Shown here piece by piece: positions 40,924 through 48,977 of a DNA stretch of 57,960 nucleotides. Under the pieces are notes generated by a model, which worked only from the letters and a program-made list of their open reading frames with translations, ran no database searches and was not told the DNA's origin. Source of the stretch: an uncultured Senegalimassilia sp. (lineage in GTDB: Bacteria; Actinomycetota; Coriobacteriia; Coriobacteriales; Eggerthellaceae); NCBI GenBank assembly GCA_934630815.1, contig CAKTWI010000016.1, forward strand, positions 1 to 57,960, given 5' to 3'. Position numbers and translations under genes: made by a program. Numbering within the stretch: the stretch's first letter is position 1; the number at the start of each line of letters is the position of its first letter.

Positions 40924-41757
40924 ATGAAGAAGAAGCTCCTCGGCCTGGTGGCATGCGTTGCCACGCTGGCCCTGTCCGGCGCCCTGCTGGCGGGTTGCTC
41001 GGGCTCTGCCGACAAGACCGGAGGCGACTCCGCTGACGGCAAGGAAACCCTCACGGTCGGTTTCGACCAAAGCTATCCGCCGTACGGCTTCGTCGGCGAC
41101 GACGGCAAGTACACCGGTTTCGACCTGGATCTGGCTCAGGCCGTGTGCGACAAGAACGGCTGGGAGCTGAAGCTGTCCGCCATCGACTGGGATGCCAAGG
41201 ACGCGCTGCTGGCCCAGGGCAACATCAACTGCATCTGGAACGGCTTCACCATGGAGGGCCGCGAGGACGGCTACACCTTCTCCGATCCCTACATGCTCAA
41301 TGAGCAGGTCATCGTCGTGAAGGCCGGTAGCGACATCTCCGATTTCGCGGGCCTGTCCGGCAAGACCGTCATGACCCAGGTCGACTCCGCTGCGCTTGAC
41401 GTGCTCGAGGGCGACCAGGCTGAAGTGGCCGCCACCTTCAAGGGCGGTGCCGCTCAGACCATCGGCGACTACAACAACGCCTTCATGCAGCTTGACTCCG
41501 GCATGATCGACGCCGTCGCCTGCGACCTGTCCATCGCGCAGTACCAGATCGCCGCGAACCCCGACAAGTACGTGCAGCTGTCCACCCCGCTGTCCACCGA
41601 GCACTACGCTGTGGGCTTCAAGAAGGGTGACACCGAGCTGGCCCAGAAGGTCACCGAGACCCTGAAGCAGCTCGACGCCGACGGCACCGTCAAGGAGCTG
41701 TGCGAGAAGTACGCAAGCTACGGCATCAGCTACGACAACTGGGTGCTCGGCAAGTAA
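40924..41757 (+). CDS. Polar amino acid ABC transporter, substrate-binding lipoprotein
   Basis: This 277-residue lipoprotein has a signal peptide with lipobox LLAGC (Cys25), a short Gly/Ser/Asp linker, then a family 3 solute-binding domain. That domain begins LTVGFDQSYPPYGFVGDDGK and continues with GFDLDLAQAV and SAIDWDAKDALLAQGNI. The C-terminal lobe ends KELCEKYASYGIS. The type binds glutamine, glutamate, arginine, lysine or cystine; the exact ligand cannot be read. GGAAGGG precedes ATG 40924. The permease and ATPase genes follow after a 221-base gap with a GNRA hairpin. Confidence 0.9.
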   Translation: MKKKLLGLVACVATLALSGALLAGCSGSADKTGGDSADGKETLTVGFDQSYPPYGFVGDDGKYTGFDLDLAQAVCDKNGWELKLSAIDWDAKDALLAQGNINCIWNGFTMEGREDGYTFSDPYMLNEQVIVVKAGSDISDFAGLSGKTVMTQVDSAALDVLEGDQAEVAATFKGGAAQTIGDYNNAFMQLDSGMIDAVACDLSIAQYQIAANPDKYVQLSTPLSTEHYAVGFKKGDTELAQKVTETLKQLDADGTVKELCEKYASYGISYDNWVLGK

Positions 41758-41914
41758 TGCCTCCGCTTGCCCCCGGCAAGCAGCTTGATAGCGTATCCTA
41801 TTAGGGCCGGAGATGCGAACCCTTGCCCCTATGCATGATGCGGCGCGAATCCAACAGCGTTCACGTGCATGGCGGGCTGGGGAAGCATTCCCGGCCTTCC
41901 GGCTGATGTACCCC

Positions 41915-41934
41915 GCCAACCTGCGAAGGTTGGC
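41915..41934 (+). other. GNRA-capped hairpin between binding-protein and permease genes
   Basis: GCCAACCT (41915-41922), a GCGA tetraloop, and AGGTTGGC (41927-41934). It sits 45 bases before the permease start in a 221-base intercistronic gap. It is likely an mRNA stability or partial-termination element giving more binding protein than permease. Confidence 0.55.
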
Positions 41935-41978
41935 ATTCGGCGTGTTAAGACAAGAGCGTTTCTCTTGGAAGGAGACCA

Positions 41979-42632
41979 ATGGAATTCGGAACCATGATGG
42001 GGCTGCTGCTCTCCGGCCTGCAGTTCACCGCCATCATCTTCGTGATCACGCTTGTGGGCGCGTTGCCCCTCGGCGTGCTGGTGGCGCTTGGCCGCATGAG
42101 CAAGTTCAAGCCGCTATCGCTTCTGGTGCAGTTCTATATATCGGTCATGCGCGGCACGCCGCTTATGCTGCAGCTGATGATGTGGATGTTCGGTCCGTTC
42201 TACCTGTTCGGCGCCTCCATGGGCCCGGATTGGAAGTACTTCGCGTGCTGCATCGGCTTCATCCTGAACTATGCCGCCTACTTCGGTGAGATCTACCGCA
42301 GCGGTATCCAGTCCATCCCGCGCGGCCAGTACGAGGCCGCCGAGGTGCTCGGCTACACGCGTACGCAGACCTTCATGAAGATCATCTTGCCGCAGGTGTT
42401 CAAGCGCATCCTTCCCGCCATGGGCAACGAAGTCATCACGCTGGTCAAGGACACGTCGCTTGCGTTCGTGCTCGGCATCATGGAGATGTTCACGCAGGCC
42501 AAGGCCATCGCCGCCGCCCAAACCAGCATGATGCCCTACGTTATCGCCGGCCTGATTTACTGGGTGTTCAACTTCGTGGTGGTCATGGTGCTCAACCGCG
42601 TCGAGAAAAGGATGAACTACTATCATGACTAA
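41979..42632 (+). CDS. Polar amino acid ABC transporter permease
   Basis: This 217-residue inner-membrane subunit of the HisMQ type has about five helices. The EAA loop reads YEAAEVLGYTRTQTFMKIILPQ given by its ends, and LLVQFYISVMRGTPLMLQL and SLAFVLGIMEM are typical of the family. Only one permease gene is present, so it probably works as a homodimer. TTGGAAGGAGA precedes the start. It overlaps the ATPase gene by eight bases. Confidence 0.92.
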   Translation: MEFGTMMGLLLSGLQFTAIIFVITLVGALPLGVLVALGRMSKFKPLSLLVQFYISVMRGTPLMLQLMMWMFGPFYLFGASMGPDWKYFACCIGFILNYAAYFGEIYRSGIQSIPRGQYEAAEVLGYTRTQTFMKIILPQVFKRILPAMGNEVITLVKDTSLAFVLGIMEMFTQAKAIAAAQTSMMPYVIAGLIYWVFNFVVVMVLNRVEKRMNYYHD

Positions 42633-43389
42633 CCCCCTTGTTTCCCTTTCGCACGCACGTAAGAGCTTCGGCAAGACCGAGGTGCTCAAAGATATCTCCC
42701 TGTCGGTTGAGCAGGGCCAGGTCGTCGCCATCATCGGCCCTTCCGGCGGCGGCAAATCCACGCTTCTGCGTTGCATGACGCTGCTGGAAACCCTTGACGG
42801 CGGCAGCCTGTCCTACGGCGATCTTGCCGTGGCAACCGACGGCGGTTCCGGCTCGGTGTACGGCGGGAAGGCCGTGCTCTCGCAGGCGAAAACGCGCTTC
42901 GGTCTGGTGTTCCAGAACTTCAACCTGTTCCCGCACTACACGGTGCTGAAGAACATCACCGACGCGCCGCTGTCTGTGCAGAAGCGCCCGAAGGACCAGG
43001 TCATGGCTCAGGCGCACGAACTTCTGGTGAAAATGGGGCTGGAGGGCAAGGAGAACATGGTTCCCTGCGAGCTCTCCGGCGGCCAGCAGCAGCGCGTTGC
43101 CATCGCCCGCGCCCTGGCTCTGAATCCCGACGTGCTGTTCTTCGACGAGCCCACCAGCGCTCTTGACCCCGAGCTCACCAAGGGCGTGCTCAAGGTCATC
43201 CGCGACTTGGCCGACGAGCATATGACCATGGTCATCGTCACGCACGAGATGAGCTTCGCCCGCGACGTCGCCGACCACATCATCTTCATGGACGGCGGCT
43301 ATATCGTGGAAGAGGGTCCTGCTGAGCAGGTGATCAACAACCCGCAGCAGGAGCGCACGAAGCTGTTCCTGGCGAACTACGGGGATTAA
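42625..43389 (+). CDS. Polar amino acid ABC transporter ATP-binding protein
   Basis: This 254-residue ATPase has Walker A GPSGGGKST, Q-loop VFQNFNLFPHYTVLKN, signature LSGGQQQR, Walker B LFFDEPTSALDPEL and H-loop VIVTHEMSFARD, the set typical of GlnQ/HisP proteins. A 20-residue insert lies between strands two and three (ATDGGSGSVYGGKAVLSQA). It is translationally coupled to the permease. The operon ends at a strong terminator 35 bases downstream. Confidence 0.94.
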   Translation: MTNPLVSLSHARKSFGKTEVLKDISLSVEQGQVVAIIGPSGGGKSTLLRCMTLLETLDGGSLSYGDLAVATDGGSGSVYGGKAVLSQAKTRFGLVFQNFNLFPHYTVLKNITDAPLSVQKRPKDQVMAQAHELLVKMGLEGKENMVPCELSGGQQQRVAIARALALNPDVLFFDEPTSALDPELTKGVLKVIRDLADEHMTMVIVTHEMSFARDVADHIIFMDGGYIVEEGPAEQVINNPQQERTKLFLANYGD

Positions 43390-43423
43390 CGAAACGGTTT
43401 GCGGCGCAAGCGCGCTGCAAGGG

Positions 43424-43450
43424 AAAGCGCCCGGGCATCCGGGCGCTTTT
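43424..43450 (+). terminator. Terminator of the amino acid ABC operon
   Basis: AAAGCGCCCGG (43424-43434) pairs perfectly with CCGGGCGCTTT (43439-43449) around a GCAT loop, ending in TTTT. Confidence 0.85.
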
Positions 43451-43469
43451 GCATGGGAAAGGCGAAAAC

Positions 43470-44351
43470 TTGGAAGAGAAAGACCCTCGGGCGCCTTTTG
43501 GGGCGGCAAATGCCGATGACGCGGAAGCGGCCGGTTTGGGCGCGCAGGCGCGCTCGACGGGCGCTGGGAATGCGCAGGCAGCCGCTTTTGTGGCGGACCA
43601 GGCTCAGACATCAGCTGCCGGCGACGGCACGGTGACGTTCTACATCACGCGGCATGGGCAGACGGTCTACAACGTCGCAAGCCGCGTGCAGGGTTGGTGC
43701 GACTCGCAGCTCACCGACGAGGGCATCCGCGTGGCTCGCTTGCTGGGCCGAGGCCTGGCTGAGGTTCCGTTCGCGCAGGCCTACTGCAGCGACGCTGGCC
43801 GCGCCGTGCAAACGCTCAATGCGGTGCTCGCCGCCCGGATCAAAGAGAATCCGCAGGCCACGCTGCCGTTCATCCATGTTCCCGATCCGCGTCTTCGCGA
43901 ATGGTGCTACGGCAATTTGGAAGCAGGGCCGGGGACCGAGCTGCACGCTGCGCTCACCCGCGGCTTTGGGGAGGATTTACCCTTCGACGAGCTGAACCGT
44001 CGCCTGCCCCAGGTGGCCGAGGTGCTGGCAGATCAGGACGATACCGGGCGCGCGGAGCGCTTCGATCAGGTCAAAACGCGCTTGGAAAGCTTCTTCAGCG
44101 AAGCGGGCAAGCAGGCGCTTGCCGCGGGCGGCGGCAACGTGCTGGTGGTCACGCATTCGTTTGTGGTGCGATCGGTCATGTACCTGCTGGATCCTTCGCG
44201 CGTGAACGACCCGCTCAAGATCAAGAACGCCAGCGTTACCCAAGTGACTTACGACGGCCAATCGTTCACGCTGGGGGAGACGGCGTCCACCCGCTGGCTA
44301 GGCGAGATGCCGCCGGAAGCCAACGCCATCCCATTCGGGTTCCGTATGTAG
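43470..44351 (+). CDS. Histidine phosphatase (phosphoglycerate mutase-like)
   Basis: This 293-residue branch-1 histidine phosphatase has the phosphorylated His in FYITRHGQTVYN near residue 60, the conserved Arg in SDAGRAVQT, the Glu in LREWCYGNLEAG and the second His in VVTHSFVVRSVM. The family covers mutases and phosphatases acting on sugars, nucleotides or cobalamin intermediates. About 50 Ala/Gly/Asp-rich residues precede the domain and look disordered. The TTG at 43470 follows GGGAAAGG by about eight bases; an in-frame TTG at 43449 falls inside the terminator. It ends at a bidirectional terminator. Confidence 0.85.
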   Translation: MEEKDPRAPFGAANADDAEAAGLGAQARSTGAGNAQAAAFVADQAQTSAAGDGTVTFYITRHGQTVYNVASRVQGWCDSQLTDEGIRVARLLGRGLAEVPFAQAYCSDAGRAVQTLNAVLAARIKENPQATLPFIHVPDPRLREWCYGNLEAGPGTELHAALTRGFGEDLPFDELNRRLPQVAEVLADQDDTGRAERFDQVKTRLESFFSEAGKQALAAGGGNVLVVTHSFVVRSVMYLLDPSRVNDPLKIKNASVTQVTYDGQSFTLGETASTRWLGEMPPEANAIPFGFRM

Positions 44352-44364
44352 ATAAGCGAACGCA

Positions 44365-44394
44365 AAAGGCCCGGGGAGGTATCCCCGGGCCTTT
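44365..44394. terminator. Bidirectional terminator
   Basis: AAAGGCCCGGGG (44365-44376) pairs perfectly with CCCCGGGCCTTT (44383-44394). It serves the phosphatase and the convergent DUF4012 gene. Confidence 0.85.
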
Positions 44395-44420
44395 CTGATG
44401 GCGTATGAGCCGCGTTGCCG

Positions 44421-46505
44421 TTACTGGTGGTACTTCGTCAGCGTCGGCGTGGTGGCCAGCTGCAGGTCGCCCTCGACGCCTGCCGGCAGGGTAACCGTGT
44501 AGCTGTAGGTCACGGTGGACTCCACAGGCAGCGGGTTGTTCGGCTTGGGCAGCACCGAGAAGTCGCCCACCTGGCAGGTGAAGGTGACGTCGAGGCCCTG
44601 ATAGGTGGCCTTGCCGAGCGTGGCGCCGTTCGAAGCTGTTACGTCGGAAATTGTGCCGCCCGCAGGAGCGTAGAAGTAGATGAACGGGTCGGCATCGCCC
44701 AGACTCTTATCGTTGTCCGAGACGATGTAGCTGCCGCCCTGCTTCGCTTCCTGAGCGGTCATGAAGTTCGTCAGCGTGGTGGTCACGTGATAGGTGCGGG
44801 ACCCGTCGTTGCCCGTGACGGGGCTGGAGACCTGGGTGTCCATGCCCAGCCACCAGCCAAGCTTGCTGCCGGCCCAGAAGTTGACGAACACGCCGAGGGT
44901 GGGCTGCTGCTCGGAAGCGGCGGTCATGGAGCCCGAATATCCCATGTCCTCGATGTAGCTCTGCTCAGAGGCGTCGGCCAGCCAAATCATGACGCGCCGA
45001 TCCTCAAGGCCGCCCATCATGGTGGAGACCAGCTTCATGAGCGACGAGGCGTTCATGTTCTCCAAAGCCGAATCGAACGCGTATTCCGCGGCCTCGGCGA
45101 ACAGGGCGTCGCACAGGTCATTGCCTTCGGACATGTTCGAGCCGCTGGACAGGTACTTCCAGTACAGGTCGTGCTGCAGCACCTTGGTGGCGTTCGTGCC
45201 GTCGATGGTGGTGCCATCGGACAGCGTGAAGCTATCGCCCGTGGCGGCCAGCAGGTCCTGGACCATGGTCGGGGTGATGGAGATGACGCCGTCAACGGAC
45301 TGCTCGGTCTTCTCCTGGTAAGCCGCCGCCCAGATGCCGGCCACGCGCGGGTAGTCGGGGTTGAAGCTGTTATCCCAGGAATACTGCGTGTACCAGGGGT
45401 AGAACAGCGCGTTCTCCTCGTCGGTGATGGCGCACTGCGCGGGCGTCTCCTCGGCCATCATGTCGTAGACCTTGGTGAAATCGCCCAGCTCGATGGCGCC
45501 GTTGTCGATGGAGACGGTGCCCATGGAACCGGGGAAGCCGCCCGAGGCGCGGATCTCGGCGGTGTTCTGCGCGGCTAGCAGGTACGTGCGGTTGCCGTTC
45601 GCGCCGAGCATGGAGCCGATGATGGGCGCGAACGTGTTCGCCTCCTGGAAGACATCGTTGATGCCCGTGATCTTCTCCTGGGCGGGCCCCACCAGCTTCT
45701 GCAGCTTCTCGATATGGAAGGCGGGAAGCGAGGACAGCTCGTCGGTGCAGCGCTGCATTGCCGGCGCACCGTTCTGGATGGCGCCGAGCAGCGTGGTGAT
45801 GGCGGCGATGTTCAGCTTGCCGTCGGCATCGATGCAGGCCGACGGCGGCGTGGTGGACAGGCTGCTGGTCAGCGGCACGATGGCGTTATCGGATGCGTCT
45901 GCCAGGGCGGAGGCGATGGTCTGCACGCCCTTCACGTCGCTGCCCACGACGGGCAGCATGGCGGCCACGTTCCAAACGGGGGAGGAAAGCTCCTCGTTCA
46001 TGGCCTGTGCCGAAGATTGCAGGTTGGAGGCGTTCTTCGCCGCCGTTGCGAAGTCCTGCCCGGCGATGGCGGTCTGGATGCCGTTGACGTTGGAGAGCGC
46101 GGTCTCTGCCTGGGCCTTCACGTCCTTGGCGGACAGCGCCAGCGCCGCGCCGTAGCCGCACGTGCCCACCAGCAGGCACGCGATGACGACGATGCAGACG
46201 ATCAGCTTGGTATGCTTCTTGCGGCGCTTCTTCTTCACGCGAATCATGCCGTCGTGCTCATGGTTGTTCGGAAGCGGCTGGAAGTTGAAGTCCTGCCTTC
46301 CGTAGGGGTTGCCATATCCGTTTTGCGGCTGCTGCTGCCCGGGCTGTTGGGCGTAGCGCGGCTGCTGATACGGGGGGCGTTGATATGCTTGCTGGCCGTA
46401 TGGCTGTTGCGGGCGCGCCGGTGCTTGCCGGCCCATGTTGGCGGGTCGGTTGGCCTGTTGCCCATATGCCTGGTCCGGGCGCGAATGCTTTCCGTTGTTC
46501 TGCAT
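44421..46505 (-). CDS. DUF4012 membrane-anchored protein with Gln/Pro-rich N-terminus
   Basis: This 694-residue protein has residues 1-90 rich in Gln, Pro and Tyr (QQPYGQQAYQRPPYQQPR type), a basic stretch (KKKRRKKHTK, 91-100) and one transmembrane helix at about 101-125. A large extracellular domain with the DUF4012 pattern follows, including TYLLAAQNTAEIRASGGFPG and a long helical region ahead of it. DUF4012 proteins are found in actinobacteria, often near polysaccharide genes, and their role is unknown. ATG 46505 has CAGGAG before it; an open frame reaches 46688 with no site. The cytoplasmic disordered tail resembles in style that of the flippase at 7029-9188. Confidence 0.83.
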   Translation of the reverse strand: MQNNGKHSRPDQAYGQQANRPANMGRQAPARPQQPYGQQAYQRPPYQQPRYAQQPGQQQPQNGYGNPYGRQDFNFQPLPNNHEHDGMIRVKKKRRKKHTKLIVCIVVIACLLVGTCGYGAALALSAKDVKAQAETALSNVNGIQTAIAGQDFATAAKNASNLQSSAQAMNEELSSPVWNVAAMLPVVGSDVKGVQTIASALADASDNAIVPLTSSLSTTPPSACIDADGKLNIAAITTLLGAIQNGAPAMQRCTDELSSLPAFHIEKLQKLVGPAQEKITGINDVFQEANTFAPIIGSMLGANGNRTYLLAAQNTAEIRASGGFPGSMGTVSIDNGAIELGDFTKVYDMMAEETPAQCAITDEENALFYPWYTQYSWDNSFNPDYPRVAGIWAAAYQEKTEQSVDGVISITPTMVQDLLAATGDSFTLSDGTTIDGTNATKVLQHDLYWKYLSSGSNMSEGNDLCDALFAEAAEYAFDSALENMNASSLMKLVSTMMGGLEDRRVMIWLADASEQSYIEDMGYSGSMTAASEQQPTLGVFVNFWAGSKLGWWLGMDTQVSSPVTGNDGSRTYHVTTTLTNFMTAQEAKQGGSYIVSDNDKSLGDADPFIYFYAPAGGTISDVTASNGATLGKATYQGLDVTFTCQVGDFSVLPKPNNPLPVESTVTYSYTVTLPAGVEGDLQLATTPTLTKYHQ

Positions 46506-46587
46506 AACACTCCTGACTTGCCTGTAACTACAAGGGAAAAGTGTATCACGCGCAATGTCGGCGGGGGACAATTGCACGTGAAGCCCA

Positions 46588-46632
46588 GATGACGGGCTTA
46601 TCGGGAAGCCATCTGCCGATAAGCCCGTCATC
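46588..46632. terminator. 17-bp perfect hairpin upstream of the DUF4012 gene
   Basis: GATGACGGGCTTATCGG (46588-46604) is the exact inverse of 46616-46632. It lies between the start of DUF4012 and the end of the caspase-like gene, both on the minus strand. It may end the caspase-like transcript or belong to an attenuator. Confidence 0.6.
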
Positions 46633-46683
46633 AACGACGGCTTTTGCGCTATATGCGAGCGTTCGCCAAGCATGCGGGTTTCG

Positions 46684-46712
46684 GACACATAACGTTACGT
46701 CCCCAAGTGTCA
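46684..46712. repeat. Diverged family B repeat
   Basis: GACACATAACGTTACGTCCC followed by CAAGTGTC. It shares the GTCCCCAAGTGTC half with the copies at 16.6 and 17.8 kb but has GTTACGT in place of CCTCCGT. The ends GACAC/GTGTC are themselves inverted. Confidence 0.75.
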
Positions 46713-46733
46713 GACGGGGAACGACTAGCGAAC

Positions 46734-46768
46734 GCAAAAAGCCTGGGAATAGGCCTCGGGCTTTTTGC
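46734..46768 (-). terminator. Intrinsic terminator of the caspase-like gene
   Basis: GCAAAAAGCC (46734-46743) pairs with GGCTTTTTGC (46759-46768). It lies 22 bases beyond the stop of the caspase-like gene on the minus strand. Confidence 0.75.
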
Positions 46769-46789
46769 GCGCTACGTGCGTCCTGCTTA

Positions 46790-48562
46790 TCAGTGGTTCT
46801 CGATGACGTGCGGGATGACGCGGTGCCACGCCGTTCCTGTCTCCTGGTCGTAGATGACGTCGTTGGCCATCTCGTCGATGTAGAAGGAGATGTACACCCC
46901 GCTCGAGTCCCTTGTCCGGCAGGAACACCTTCCCTGGTTCAGCATCATGTCGACGACGCCGCTACAGAATTCGAACTTCACGGGCGCGGAAGGCTGGGGC
47001 CTGCCAAGGGAGCGCGAGTCGATGAGCGAGTAATAGTCGTAGGTTACCAGGTCTCCCTTTGCGAGGAAATCGATATAGCGGGGCTCCTGGGCGTTCTGGT
47101 CGGGGCTCCAAAGGCCCACGATCATGTCGATCGTCAGCGAGGTTTCGGGCATGGGCGCCGTCTGTCCGCTGCTGGAAGCACTCGACCCGCTGTTGGCGGA
47201 GCTGCCGCCGGTCGATCCGCTCGACTTGCCCTCGGTTGCGGGCAAGCCGCTGTTGGCGGAGCTGCCGCCGGAAGACTCGCTTGGCTTCGATTCGGTTTCC
47301 TTGCCCGTGCTCGAGCTGTTCGAGCTGCTCGTTGAGCCGGAACTCGAGCTGCTTGCAGCGGGTTTGTCCTGGGTTTTGCCCGTGCTCGTCGACGCCGCCT
47401 GCACCTTGAGGTCTCCCGCCTCGGTTCCGCCGAACAGCTTCACCTTGACGTTGCGCTGCGATTCGATAAAGCTCGCATCTGCGCCCACGCGCTCAAGATA
47501 TTCAGCGGAATCGTTCCCGATGGTTTTCTTCGCCGTGCTCAGGCTTTTCGACAGCGTGGGGTAGTTGCCGTTCTCATCGGGGGTTAAAAACGCGGTCAGC
47601 ACGCCTTGGAGCATGGCGACGTTGTAGACGTGCGAGATCGACCCGGTATTGCCGAACACGGCCGTTGCGCCGTTGTCCAGGAACGCGTCGGCCAGCTGGC
47701 TGTCCTCGCCCGTGCTGCAGGCGCACAGGTACACGACCGACCCGCCCATGCCGCGCACGTAGCGCTTGACGAAGCCGGGTGTGATCGCAAGGTGGCTGTC
47801 GGGGTCCCCGGCCACGTTGACGATCGTGGCGCGGTCGTTCTTGATCTCGATGAGCTGGGCTTTGTCGCTTAGGTCGGAATCGATGCCGGTGTCAAGGACG
47901 CTGCCGGTTTTGCGGTTGTACCCGCCGTGGCCGGCCCAGATGAGCAGCTGTTGTTTGCCACCGAGCTCTTTAAGCCCGGCTAGCGTGATGTTGCTCGGGG
48001 TCTTCGCCGTGGAGGCTGACCATTTCGAGGAGGTCGCGGAAAACGCGCTGGTAACGGTGCTGATCGCCGCGAGCGAATCGGCTCTTCCCGTGGTCTCCAC
48101 CGAGCAGACGGTGGCTTCGGAATCGGTGCTCAGGGCATCGGTTCCCTCGGGCGCGGCTATATAGAGGTATGACAGGCCGTTCTCGAACTTGAAGTACACG
48201 CTGTTGTCGTCGGCGGTGTAAGAGGACACGACTCCTTGCGCCTCAAGCTCCTTCGCGTAGGACTTTTGCGCCGCTATGGCGTTTTTGACATCTTCCTCGG
48301 TTTGGAATCCTCCCGACGCGTATGTGGCGGCGTTCTGGTCGATTTGATCGAGGGTCTCCTCGAACTCGGCGATCTCGGCTTTGGAAAGCTCGGGGGCGGT
48401 GACTTCCTCCCAGATATCTAAGGCGAAGTTCGTTCCCGTGAGGAAGTATTGCACCGCAAGGACGACGATCGCGGCGATGACGATGAACGCCACGGTATTA
48501 TCGCCGCTGCTTTTCTTGGAACCGTTCGATGAGCTTTGCGAGGGCTTGTCGGGCGTTGCCAT
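46790..48562 (-). CDS. Membrane-anchored caspase/CHAT-like protein
   Basis: This 590-residue protein has a short cytoplasmic Ser-rich start and one transmembrane helix at about 23-41. A helical region to 110 is followed by a caspase-fold-like domain at about 125-330. His212 in LLIWAGHGGY and Cys282 in VVYLCACSTGEDSQ fit the His-Cys dyad of the CHAT/caspase clan, and the following ADAFLDNGATAVFGN is the typical strand after the Cys. A long Ser/Gly/Thr linker (390-465) leads to a C-terminal all-beta domain of about 110 residues with Cys pairs. By the positive-inside pattern the protease-like domain is outside the cell. It is not clearly gingipain or clostripain. No obvious substrate gene is adjacent. 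The function is inferred from the fold only. Confidence 0.72.
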   Translation of the reverse strand: MATPDKPSQSSSNGSKKSSGDNTVAFIVIAAIVVLAVQYFLTGTNFALDIWEEVTAPELSKAEIAEFEETLDQIDQNAATYASGGFQTEEDVKNAIAAQKSYAKELEAQGVVSSYTADDNSVYFKFENGLSYLYIAAPEGTDALSTDSEATVCSVETTGRADSLAAISTVTSAFSATSSKWSASTAKTPSNITLAGLKELGGKQQLLIWAGHGGYNRKTGSVLDTGIDSDLSDKAQLIEIKNDRATIVNVAGDPDSHLAITPGFVKRYVRGMGGSVVYLCACSTGEDSQLADAFLDNGATAVFGNTGSISHVYNVAMLQGVLTAFLTPDENGNYPTLSKSLSTAKKTIGNDSAEYLERVGADASFIESQRNVKVKLFGGTEAGDLKVQAASTSTGKTQDKPAASSSSSGSTSSSNSSSTGKETESKPSESSGGSSANSGLPATEGKSSGSTGGSSANSGSSASSSGQTAPMPETSLTIDMIVGLWSPDQNAQEPRYIDFLAKGDLVTYDYYSLIDSRSLGRPQPSAPVKFEFCSGVVDMMLNQGRCSCRTRDSSGVYISFYIDEMANDVIYDQETGTAWHRVIPHVIENH

Positions 48563-48977
48563 AGCTTCTCCTTGGCGTTCGTCTACATGATGGAGCGTCG
48601 CTTCATATCATACGAGATGAACGCACTATTTTGGAGAGCTTTGTGCGCGTTGGCGAACTTTCGATCCTGGGCGGCGATGGGTTGCCCGGTGGCGTGGGCG
48701 GGCAAGGTTCGCTATTCGGCGGCGATGGGGATTCTTGGGAGTGCTAGCCGGTGCTTACCCGGTCCGTTCGTCGTGGGCGGGGCGGGCTTAAGACCGAGCG
48801 GCCGGCGCTTGCCCCGCCCGTCGATTTCGCTTTCCGTACGCCTGTATGGCGCAGAACGAGAAACGCCCCGGAGCGTTCCGGGGCGTTGGTTTCAGATCAA
48901 CGGTCGTCGTCGGCGCCTATGGCTCGAGGCAGCTCAGCGACCGTTTTCGTTCTTATCGCGCAACTGGGCGCGTGTTG
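48563..48977. other. Intergenic region between helicase end and caspase-like start
   Basis: 415 bases without a gene. The helicase terminator lies at 48862-48887. The promoter of the leftward caspase-like gene should lie in 48565-48650, which is less G+C-rich, but I see no clear boxes. Confidence 0.45.
48862..48887 (-). terminator. Hairpin terminator of the DEAD-box gene
   Basis: AACGCCCCGGA (48862-48872) pairs with TCCGGGGCGTT (48877-48887). On the minus strand it is followed by TCTCGTTC. Confidence 0.65.

Noticed and set aside
44415..45578. 387-codon plus-strand frame
   Set aside because: Antisense shadow of the DUF4012 gene; no start signals.
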